From NCBI GenBank assembly GCA_028372485.1, contig JAOMYS010000070.1:1-5702 (forward strand): DNA of 5,702 bases. The letters run 5' to 3'. The position numbers were made by a program, and so were the translations under genes. Positions 1 through 5,702 of this stretch are shown one piece after another; position 1 is the first letter of the stretch, and each line of letters begins with the position of its first letter. Source of the stretch: Rickettsiaceae bacterium. Lineage in GTDB: Bacteria > Pseudomonadota > Alphaproteobacteria > Rickettsiales > Rickettsiaceae. Under the pieces are notes generated by a model. The model was not told the origin of the DNA and searched no databases. It saw only the letters and a program-made list of their open reading frames with translations.

Positions 1-26
1 GGAGGTTGGCTCTTTTGCTGAACGAG

Positions 27-62
27 ATTCCGTATAGCTCCCTTAGCGGTCGCTTACGGAAT
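27..62. repeat. Palindromic intergenic repeat element
   Basis: Perfect 8-bp outer arms ATTCCGTA (27-34) and TACGGAAT (55-62) enclose a second, imperfect palindrome AGCGGTCGCT (45-54). The stem can extend by three pairs (AGC with GCT) past one bulged T. The size and nested symmetry resemble the small palindromic intergenic repeats common in rickettsial and related genomes. No T-run follows on either strand, so a role as intrinsic terminator is not supported. Family membership is inferred from shape only. Confidence 0.6.
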
Positions 63-103
63 GACAATGGAGGAGAAAATCACTTGTGGAATGATAGTCG
101 AAT

Positions 104-116
104 GTCGCTTACGGAA
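104..116. repeat. Partial second copy of the repeat arm
   Basis: The 13-mer GTCGCTTACGGAA here is identical to positions 49-61, which form the right arm of the palindrome. The left arm is not present beside it, so this looks like a decayed or truncated second copy of the same element. Confidence 0.55.
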
Positions 117-225
117 AGAAAAAGCATAGATGAAAGTTGTACCAAAGGATGACGCAGGACGACGGGCAAATCGTTTACTGGTTATTGAAAGACTGTGTGC
201 GGGCTTTCTAGTCGTTGTCAAAAGA

Positions 226-732
226 TTATGCAGCAACTAGTTTGTCTTTAAGTAATTCTACTAATTTCTCCCTAGAAGCATCTTCTGAGCTTTTTTCAAG
301 AACAGCAATTTCGCAAGCTAAGCGGTTAAGAGCTGACTCATATATCGTTCTTTCGCTGTAAGAACGATCATTATCAACATTTTTATAAAGATCACGTACA
401 ACTTCTGCCACAGAGCTAATATCACCCGAATTAATTTTGGTTTCATATTCCTGTGCACGTCTACTCCACATTTTGTTTCCACGCTTTGGTTTGTCGTTTA
501 ATATTTTGTATACTTCGTCAATAGATTCTTTATTTGCCGGTTTTCTGAGGCCTACAGTCATAGCTCTCGATACTGGAACTCGCAAGATCATCTTATCATT
601 AGGAAATGAAATTACGTATACGCTGAGTGTTGTTCCAGCAATTTCTTGATTTTCAATTTCTGTGATTTCTCCAACACCATGTGACGGATAAACAACTCTC
701 TCTCCTACCTTGAATGCTAAATCTTGGGACAT
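226..732 (-). CDS. carD: CarD/CdnL-family transcriptional regulator
   Basis: This 168-residue protein has the two-part CarD layout. An N-terminal RNA-polymerase-interacting domain (about residues 6-65) has the typical opening FKVGERVVYPSHGVGEI. A helical C-terminal DNA-binding domain (about 70-165) carries the conserved Trp within KMWSRR (W89), which in characterised CarD proteins wedges into the upstream edge of the -10 region. CarD-type proteins bind the RNA polymerase beta subunit and stabilise the open promoter complex, especially at rRNA and other growth-related promoters. The length is normal for alphaproteobacterial members. The ATG at 730-732 directly precedes the domain and there is no better alternative. 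No Shine-Dalgarno motif is visible. The gene lies 96 bases after ftsK on the same strand and probably has its own promoter in that gap. Family assignment is very secure; the regulon cannot be inferred here. Confidence 0.95.
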   Translation of the reverse strand: MSQDLAFKVGERVVYPSHGVGEITEIENQEIAGTTLSVYVISFPNDKMILRVPVSRAMTVGLRKPANKESIDEVYKILNDKPKRGNKMWSRRAQEYETKINSGDISSVAEVVRDLYKNVDNDRSYSERTIYESALNRLACEIAVLEKSSEDASREKLVELLKDKLVAA

Positions 733-767
733 TATACAGATACCGTTTGTAAATTATGACGGCGGGA

Positions 768-796
768 AGTGTATCATGTTTTTCAAAAAAGTTAAA
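768..796 (-). promoter_or_regulatory. Candidate promoter of carD
   Basis: Reading the minus strand, a TTTAAC -35-like box (791-796) is followed after 17 bases by TACACT (768-773). That hexamer is preceded by TGA, which makes an extended -10 of the TGnTAnnnT type. Transcription would start near 761, leaving a leader of about 29 bases before the carD ATG. The -35 match is weak and the call rests mainly on the extended -10. Confidence 0.4.
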
Positions 797-828
797 GACA
801 TAATTTTATTACCGAGTTAATTTTTGCA

Positions 829-3051
829 TTATTGTTTTGGTAATAATATTTCTCGTTTACCAGAATGATTTGGCTCAGAAAGAACGCCATTCTTTTCCAT
901 TTGCTCTACAATATTGGCAGCTCTGTTATACCCAATCCTCAAGGATCGTTGAATATAGCTAATGGAGGATTTACGCTCTGTTGTAACGATATTTAGCGCT
1001 TTGGAATACGTGTCATCTTGATCATCATCGCCATGAAGCATATCAGATTCTATATCGCCAGACGAAGGTTCTGTTATGGCCTCAATATATTCTGGGTCTC
1101 CATTTTCTCTTAAAAAATTAGCAACTTTTTCGACTTCTTTATCTGCAACAAAAGGACCATGCACACGTGATATTTTTGCACTGCTTCCCATATAGAGCAT
1201 ATCACCCATGCCAAGTAGTTGCTCTGATCCCTGTTGCCCTAAAATAGTACGACTATCTATCTTAGATGTTACTTTAAAGCTTATTCTGCTTGGGAAATTT
1301 GCTTTTATTACCCCTGTTATTACATCAACAGAAGGTCTTTGTGTTGCCATAATTATGTGAATACCTGCTGCTCTTGCCATTTGTGCAAGCCTCTGAACTG
1401 AAGATTCGATATCCTTTCCTGCAACTACCATCAAATCTGCCATTTCGTCAACAATTACTACTATGAACGGCATTTTTTTCATATCAATTGATACAGTATC
1501 ATTTATCGGATTGCCAGTTTCGGGATCAAAACCTGTTTGAATTTTACGCTCTAACTTCTGCCCCCTTTTTAAAGCATCTGCTATTTTTAAATTATAGTTA
1601 GTGATGTTACGTACTCCCAGATGTGACATTAACCTATAACGATTTTCCATCTCTTTGACAGCCCACTTTAGTGCTACAACTGCTTTTTTAGCGTCAGTTA
1701 CCACTGGCGTAATAAGGTGCGGGATATTGTCATATGCGGATAGCTCAAGCATCTTAGGATCGATCATGATCATTTTACACTCAAGAGGGGTATATCTATA
1801 TAAAATGGACATAATCATTGCATTGATAGCCACAGATTTACCAGACCCAGTAGTACCTGCTACGAGTAAATGAGGCATTGAAGCAAGATCTACTATAAGA
1901 GGTTCTCCGCCAAGATCTTTCCCTAAGATAAGTGGTAATGATATATCGTTGCTTTGAAATTCTGCGGAGTGCAATAATTCTTTAAGCCTAAAAAACATTC
2001 TTTTTTTATTGGGAAGCTCGATGCCAAGAGCATTTCTACCAGCTATTACAGCAATACGTGCAGAGATCGCAGATAATGACCTTGCGATATCATCTGCAAG
2101 ACCTATTACCCTTGATGATTTTATCCCAGCAGATGGTTCAAATTCGTATAAGGTAACTACGGGCCCTTCTTTTATATCAATAATTTTTCCATTAATGCCG
2201 AAATCTTGTAATACTGATAATAAAGATTCAGCATTCTTATTAAGCTCAGCTTGCGTTTGAGGTTTGAAGCTTTGAGCATCTCCATCATCTAATAACGATA
2301 TAGGAGGAAGTATTCCGTCACACGATGTTTTGTCCGGAATCTTTGTAGAATTTTTACTTAAAGATGATTTATGCTTTTTATCTAATGAAGATGAAGTAGC
2401 AACGTTAATAGAACTAAACTCATCTTCTGGATAATATGCATTACTGGAATCTGATGGTACAAATCTTTGTAAAATTCCGAATTTACCAATTACCTTACCC
2501 ATAAATCTTGCAATATGCATTACAAGGTTTTTATATGCTGTAACACTAATACCTAAAGAAAGCATAAAGGATATTATGGCTAATCCAACAATGCCATATC
2601 CTGCAACAGGATTACTTGGTAAAAAATGGTCAAAGTGTGTCAGCGTGTTGTATAGTGTAATTCCCAATATCCCCCCAGACTCTGATGGTAAATACTCTAT
2701 GCGTAACTCGCTAAATGCAATACTTGAAAAACATATAGCGATTACCATAGATATAATGCGCAATAATGAATGATTGAGTTTTTGGTAACGGAAGATAATA
2801 TATGACCAAAACACCATACATATAGGAAGAATAAATGCAGATAGTCCTAGAATTTGATATAGCCCATCTGACAAGTATGAACCAAAATAAAATAAAATAT
2901 TATCGGGAATATTGTTTGACGACGAGTTAAAAGATGGGTCTGTAGGGCTGTAGGACGCTAAGGAAACAGTCAAGAGTATCGATGCAGATAGTAGCATTAA
3001 GGATTGTATTTTGTAATGCATTAAGAATGCCTTTATATAAGCTGTCATCAT
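829..3051 (-). CDS. ftsK: DNA translocase FtsK
   Basis: This is a complete 740-residue FtsK/SpoIIIE protein. Four hydrophobic segments (about 15-33, 65-87, 96-115 and 150-172) anchor it in the inner membrane. A short Ser-rich linker (about 195-245) leads to the motor: an alpha domain (about 265-370), then a RecA-like beta domain with Walker A GTTGSGKS (399-406) and Walker B IVVIVDEMADL (D535, E536). A C-terminal winged-helix gamma domain (about 680-740) contains RIGYNRAANIVEQME. FtsK works at the division septum as a hexameric pump that moves the chromosome terminus toward the XerCD/dif recombination site, guided by gamma-domain reading of oriented KOPS sequences. Two adjacent ATGs (3051 and 3048) are both possible starts. 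The gene begins 19 bases after the NlpD-like gene and is probably co-transcribed with it. Its linker is very short compared with E. coli FtsK. The gamma domain has an Asn (N713) where E. coli has an Arg reported to contact DNA. Confidence 0.97.
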   Translation of the reverse strand: MMTAYIKAFLMHYKIQSLMLLSASILLTVSLASYSPTDPSFNSSSNNIPDNILFYFGSYLSDGLYQILGLSAFILPICMVFWSYIIFRYQKLNHSLLRIISMVIAICFSSIAFSELRIEYLPSESGGILGITLYNTLTHFDHFLPSNPVAGYGIVGLAIISFMLSLGISVTAYKNLVMHIARFMGKVIGKFGILQRFVPSDSSNAYYPEDEFSSINVATSSSLDKKHKSSLSKNSTKIPDKTSCDGILPPISLLDDGDAQSFKPQTQAELNKNAESLLSVLQDFGINGKIIDIKEGPVVTLYEFEPSAGIKSSRVIGLADDIARSLSAISARIAVIAGRNALGIELPNKKRMFFRLKELLHSAEFQSNDISLPLILGKDLGGEPLIVDLASMPHLLVAGTTGSGKSVAINAMIMSILYRYTPLECKMIMIDPKMLELSAYDNIPHLITPVVTDAKKAVVALKWAVKEMENRYRLMSHLGVRNITNYNLKIADALKRGQKLERKIQTGFDPETGNPINDTVSIDMKKMPFIVVIVDEMADLMVVAGKDIESSVQRLAQMARAAGIHIIMATQRPSVDVITGVIKANFPSRISFKVTSKIDSRTILGQQGSEQLLGMGDMLYMGSSAKISRVHGPFVADKEVEKVANFLRENGDPEYIEAITEPSSGDIESDMLHGDDDQDDTYSKALNIVTTERKSSISYIQRSLRIGYNRAANIVEQMEKNGVLSEPNHSGKREILLPKQ

Positions 3052-3070
3052 TACTTATCTATAGCTGGAA

Positions 3071-3892
3071 TTATTTAAAATTTTTAGCATCAATATATTG
3101 GAGCGGGTCTTTTGCAACTTTACCATCTCTGATACCAAAATGTAATTGAGGCTTTTGTACTTTACCACTCTTGCCTACATATCCGACAATATCACCTTGA
3201 TTCAATCTCTGACCTTTGGAAAGTACTATATCTTCCAAATGAGCATATGAGTTTATGACATTGCCTTGATCCGTCTTTATAATGACTAAGTGTCCAAATA
3301 TCGCATCGTAATCAGCATATATCACTTTCCCGTTTGATGAAGCAAGCACTTTTGTACCTTGTTTTGCAGAGATATTTATTCCTTTATTATTTCCATAATT
3401 TGTTTTTTCGCCAAATTTAGATAGGATAGTACCTTGTATTGGAGCTATAAAATCCTCTACATGTACTACAGTATTACTCTTAGTCGCTGCAGGCTTATGT
3501 CTAGTTTCCTCCCCCTTTGGCACTTGTGTCTTTAAAATCTGAAACTCCTCTAATTCGTACGGTGCATATATATTATTTAAAGATGCTATTTGATCTATAG
3601 TCTGATCATATTTCAAGGCTATATCTTCTATGGTTTCACCTATTTGTACTTCATGATAAATGATTTTACTGTTTTTTTTTATAGGTGAGGGTTCAGGGAT
3701 GATGCAATCACTGCTATTACGAATTGGATTAATTACTTCTTCGCTTTCTTTCACTGTTTTGACTTCTTCTTGAACACCGCCTAGATTTGAATTTTTGTGA
3801 TGATATTCAATAGGTGCTGGAGATTTTACAACAGCGCAACTAGACAGTAAAAATAGTAAGATGGTACAAAAGCTACAATTCTTTATCTTCAT
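3071..3892 (-). CDS. NlpD-like LysM / degenerate LytM (M23) lipoprotein
   Basis: The product is a probable lipoprotein, with a short basic start, a hydrophobic core and the lipobox LSSC. A low-complexity spacer follows, then a LysM peptidoglycan-binding domain and a C-terminal LytM/M23 fold. Counted from a GTG at 3910 (279 residues), the lipid-bearing Cys is 25, LysM spans about 83-128 and LytM about 155-275. The LytM domain lacks most catalytic residues: the metal-binding HxxxD is NKGIN (N175, N179) and the HxH is QLH (Q255, H257); only YAH (H224) and H257 remain. This is the pattern of NlpD, which activates septal amidases instead of cutting peptidoglycan. I prefer the ATG at 3890-3892 because it gives a typical lipoprotein signal of about 18 residues; the GTG at 3908-3910 adds six residues. 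Neither start has a Shine-Dalgarno motif. The gene is first in a minus-strand run with ftsK, consistent with a division role. The fold is secure; the activator role is inferred. Confidence 0.87.
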   Translation of the reverse strand: MKIKNCSFCTILLFLLSSCAVVKSPAPIEYHHKNSNLGGVQEEVKTVKESEEVINPIRNSSDCIIPEPSPIKKNSKIIYHEVQIGETIEDIALKYDQTIDQIASLNNIYAPYELEEFQILKTQVPKGEETRHKPAATKSNTVVHVEDFIAPIQGTILSKFGEKTNYGNNKGINISAKQGTKVLASSNGKVIYADYDAIFGHLVIIKTDQGNVINSYAHLEDIVLSKGQRLNQGDIVGYVGKSGKVQKPQLHFGIRDGKVAKDPLQYIDAKNFK

Positions 3893-3942
3893 TCGGTATT
3901 TTTTATTCACTTTAGAGTTTGATTATGTAATAAGGTTAGGTC

Positions 3943-3971
3943 ATTATATACTCACATCTACTATTTTTCTA
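3943..3971 (-). promoter_or_regulatory. Candidate promoter of the NlpD-like gene and ftsK
   Basis: On the minus strand a perfect TATAAT -10 (3943-3948) sits 17 bases from TAGAAA (3966-3971), which matches four of the six TTGACA positions. Transcription would start near 3936, giving a leader of about 26 bases to the GTG or 44 to the ATG of the lipoprotein gene. The same stretch read on the plus strand contains TATACT (3947-3952), a possible -10 for rpiB, though with no good -35 at standard spacing (the nearest is TTGATT at 3919-3924, 22 bases away). The two divergent promoters may therefore overlap. Confidence 0.45.
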
Positions 3972-3990
3972 TATTAAATGATTTTTCCCT

Positions 3991-4425
3991 ATGCAAAATC
4001 ATCAATTAGCAATTGCTAGTGACCATGCTGGCATAGATTTAAAGGATGAAATTATCAAATTTCTACAAAAAAAGGGTGTTATTGCCGTTGATTTAGGGGC
4101 AAATAACTTTGAGAGAGTGGACTATCCAGACTATGCACATAACCTAATGGAAAAAATTATAGAAGGCTCGGTTGAGCGTGGGATTCTTATATGCGCTACA
4201 GGAATAGGCATGTCAATGACGGCTAATCGTAGTTCTGATATCAGGGCTGCGCTGTGTACTACAGAATTTATGGCAGAGCGTGCAAGGCTACATAATGACG
4301 CAAACATTTTAGTATTAGGAGCAAAAATAATAAATTCAGATATTGCACTCAAGATTGTAGACACATTTTTAAATACAGAATTTGAAGGTGGAAGGCATGC
4401 TCATCGCTTAGCAAAGATTAGCTAA
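3991..4425 (+). CDS. rpiB: Ribose-5-phosphate isomerase B
   Basis: This 144-residue protein is a full-length RpiB/LacAB-family isomerase. It interconverts ribulose 5-phosphate and ribose 5-phosphate in the cytoplasm, feeding ribose into nucleotide synthesis. The family signatures are all visible: IASDHAG near the N-terminus (D11, H12), DYPDYA (43-48), the catalytic-cysteine loop CATGIGMSMTANR (C68 with the T70-G73 phosphate-binding turn), and RLHNDAN with the conserved H101. The closing FEGGRHAHR (131-139) supplies phosphate-binding basic residues. E. coli RpiB has CGTGIG in the loop, so the Ala after the Cys is a mild variation. The ATG at 3991 places the first beta strand immediately after a four-residue lead, as expected. 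The bases before it are T-rich, with no Shine-Dalgarno motif. The gene is divergent from the lipoprotein gene and may be read through into the Sua5 gene 58 bases downstream. Confidence 0.95.
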   Translation: MQNHQLAIASDHAGIDLKDEIIKFLQKKGVIAVDLGANNFERVDYPDYAHNLMEKIIEGSVERGILICATGIGMSMTANRSSDIRAALCTTEFMAERARLHNDANILVLGAKIINSDIALKIVDTFLNTEFEGGRHAHRLAKIS

Positions 4426-4483
4426 GCTAGTTATTCCGTGAACTCAACTAGATCATCAACGAATTACTTGACATTTATAGGAA

Positions 4484-5446
4484 TTGGCGCAAGCATATGT
4501 GCCCATGAATGAGATAAACAAAGCCGCAAAGATAATTCAAGATGGTGGATTAGTAGCATTCCCTACTGAGACTGTTTACGGTCTTGGAGCAGACGCCTGC
4601 AACCAAGAAGCATGTCTTAATATCTTCAAAGCAAAAGGAAGAGCTAGTAACAACCCTTTAATAGTGCATGTAGAGTCATTTCAAGATGCTGCTATTCTTG
4701 CAGAGTTTAATGATGATGCTATTAAATTAACGCAGTTCTGGCCTGGACCTTTAACCTTAGTTCTACCTAAAAAAGAAAATTCAGAAATTGCGAGTATTGT
4801 AACTAGCAACCTGAATACAATAGCCATACGTGTTCCATCTAATAAGATAGCGCTTGAACTAATTAAAAAAAGTAAAACACCTATTGCAGCACCAAGCGCA
4901 AATAAGTCTGGAAAATTAAGCCCGACGAACTACGAACATGTGAAGAAGAATTTTGGTGATGATGTTTTTATTTTAAAGTCCGAAGATAATACAGATTATG
5001 GGCTTGAATCAACTATTATTGATTTAACTACAAGCATTCCAACTATATTAAGATATGGGTTTATAACTCCAAGTGCAATCGAGTCTGTACTTGGCAAGAA
5101 AGTGCAAATCGCTCATAAAGGTTCAAAAGTGAAGGCGCCAGGTATGCTCCATAATCACTATGCCCCAAAAACTCATCTTAGAATTAGTGCCAGATCTTTA
5201 AATGATAATGAAATTGGATTAAATTTTGGAAATAGCAAGCTCAATTCGCCATTTACTTTGAATTTAAACCTCAGTAAAAAAGGTGATTTGGCAGAAGCTG
5301 CTGCTAATTTATTTAATCACCTGCATATGCTTGATGAATTTGCAGTAAAGAATAATATAAATACTATTGCGGTTGCTCCTATCCCAAATGAGTCTATAGG
5401 TCTTGCAATTAATGATCGCCTAAAAAGAGGCGCGGGAATATATTGA
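4484..5446 (+). CDS. L-threonylcarbamoyladenylate synthase (Sua5/TsaC type)
   Basis: The product makes threonylcarbamoyl-AMP from threonine, bicarbonate and ATP. This is the first step of t6A formation at position 37 of ANN-decoding tRNAs, and the TsaBD-type complex then transfers the group. The N-terminal YrdC fold (about 10-205) shows GGLVAFPTETVYGLGAD, the KxR motif (K51, R53), FWPGPLTLVLP and the SxN motif APSAN (S138, N140). APGMLHNHYAP (218-228) opens the C-terminal Sua5 domain (to 320), so this is the long Sua5 form, not the short E. coli TsaC. Two small oddities are KGRA where KGRP is usual, and KSED before YGLEST where a DGG is common. The start is uncertain. I keep the TTG at 4484 because residues 5-7 (YVP) still resemble family N-termini, but AGGAA touches it with no spacer; GTG 4499 and ATG 4505 are alternatives. 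The stop lies two bases before the next gene. Confidence 0.94.
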   Translation: MAQAYVPMNEINKAAKIIQDGGLVAFPTETVYGLGADACNQEACLNIFKAKGRASNNPLIVHVESFQDAAILAEFNDDAIKLTQFWPGPLTLVLPKKENSEIASIVTSNLNTIAIRVPSNKIALELIKKSKTPIAAPSANKSGKLSPTNYEHVKKNFGDDVFILKSEDNTDYGLESTIIDLTTSIPTILRYGFITPSAIESVLGKKVQIAHKGSKVKAPGMLHNHYAPKTHLRISARSLNDNEIGLNFGNSKLNSPFTLNLNLSKKGDLAEAAANLFNHLHMLDEFAVKNNINTIAVAPIPNESIGLAINDRLKRGAGIY

Positions 5447-5448
5447 GC

Positions 5449-5702
5449 ATGAGTAAAAATAATTTTATATCAGCGTCTATTATCACCATACACTGCTTAA
5501 TTGGATGTGTTATAGGCGAATTTATAGGTTTAGTTATAGGAGTTACAATTGGGCTTTCTCCTATGAGTACGATGATATTGGCTACCATTCTAGCTTTTAT
5601 AACAGGAATGCTTCTTGCAATATTATCTGTTGTTAGAAACCATAAGGTTACTTATATCTTAGCTGCAAAAACCGTATGGCTTGGTGAGATCATCTCTATT
5701 TC
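5449..5702 (+). CDS. DUF4396-like membrane protein, 5' part only
   Basis: An open frame starts at ATG 5449, two bases after the Sua5 stop, and runs without a stop to the window end (84 codons plus two bases). The translation is strongly hydrophobic. It opens with a short polar lead, then THCLIGCVIGEFIGLVIG, in which H15, C16 and C20 are followed by glycines at 19, 23, 27, 31 and 35. A second hydrophobic segment (about 39-61) and a short basic turn (VRNHK) follow, then a third possible segment. The HCxxGCxIGE opening and overall pattern match what I recall of DUF4396 proteins, small membrane proteins of unknown function. I infer an inner-membrane location. No Shine-Dalgarno motif sits at normal spacing, so translational coupling to the upstream gene is plausible. 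The function is unknown. The reading frame is secure; the family name is moderately so. Confidence 0.8.
   Translation, partial: MSKNNFISASIITIHCLIGCVIGEFIGLVIGVTIGLSPMSTMILATILAFITGMLLAILSVVRNHKVTYILAAKTVWLGEIISI

Larger units (their letters stand above)
1..225. other. Non-coding spacer downstream of carD, rich in repeat-like sequence
   Basis: This stretch lies beyond the 3' end of carD and shows no convincing gene. It holds a palindrome (27-62), a partial second copy of its right arm (104-116), and looser variants of the same words: GGAATGACAATGG at 58-70 and GGAATGATAGTCG at 88-100. It looks more GC-rich than the neighbouring genes. A 60-codon open frame crosses it on the minus strand (54-236), but it overlaps the carD end, is rich in Arg, Ser and Thr, resembles no family I know, and is probably just translated repeat. 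No T-rich terminator hairpin for carD is visible. Confidence 0.6.

Noticed and set aside
187..208. GAAAG/CTTTC hairpin as a carD terminator
   Set aside because: The stem is only five pairs with a 12-base loop, and no T-run follows on the carD strand.
54..236. Minus-strand open frame of 60 codons in the left spacer
   Set aside because: It overlaps the carD 3' end, runs through the palindromic repeat, has repeat-like composition and matches no family I recognise.
4131..4364. Antisense open frame inside rpiB, and similar frames inside carD (437-649) and ftsK (1655-1873, 2009-2260, 2576-2773)
   Set aside because: All lie on the strand opposite clearly conserved genes, have no recognisable domains, and are expected shadows.
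4427..4451. CTAGTT/AACTAG inverted repeat after rpiB as a terminator
   Set aside because: It is a six-pair AT-rich stem with a 13-base loop and no following T-run; rpiB may simply read through into the Sua5 gene.
1..5702. Mobile element, CRISPR array, defence or toxin system, tRNA or rRNA
   Set aside because: I saw no transposase, regularly spaced repeats, defence domains or RNA-gene signatures on either strand; every sizeable frame is a housekeeping or membrane protein.

Overview
The window reads as ordinary chromosomal DNA from an AT-rich, probably host-associated alphaproteobacterium. A Rickettsiales or Holosporales-type lineage is my best guess. The grounds are the low-GC coding sequence, an alphaproteobacterial-type CarD, compact housekeeping genes with short spacers, almost no Shine-Dalgarno motifs, and a palindromic, repeat-like spacer at the left edge. 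The taxon is an inference from style, not a match.

Layout, left to right. Positions 1-225 are non-coding, with a palindromic repeat and a partial second copy. Positions 226-3892 (up to 3910 with the alternative start) hold three minus-strand genes, transcribed right to left: an NlpD-like LysM/LytM lipoprotein, ftsK 19 bases after it, and carD after a further 96 bases that contain its own promoter candidate. A short divergent spacer (about 3911-3990) carries a good promoter candidate for the minus-strand genes. To its right lie plus-strand rpiB, a Sua5/TsaC-type threonylcarbamoyl-AMP synthase gene, and the first 84 codons of a DUF4396-like membrane protein that runs off the window end.

The lipoprotein and FtsK make a sensible cell-division pair. 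FtsK is a septal DNA translocase that helps resolve the chromosome termini, while NlpD-type proteins activate the amidases that split septal peptidoglycan. CarD is a global factor that stabilises the RNA polymerase-promoter open complex. On the other side, RpiB interconverts pentose phosphates and the Sua5 protein starts synthesis of the t6A modification of tRNAs. The DUF4396 gene begins two bases after the Sua5 stop codon, so the two are probably co-transcribed.

I found no mobile element, CRISPR array, defence system, RNA gene or biosynthetic cluster, and nothing that amounts to a new system. The points most worth a second look are the degenerate LytM active site of the lipoprotein, the five-glycine zipper and His-Cys motif in the truncated DUF4396 protein, a substitution at a predicted DNA-contact residue in the FtsK gamma domain, and the repeat-derived spacer at the left edge.
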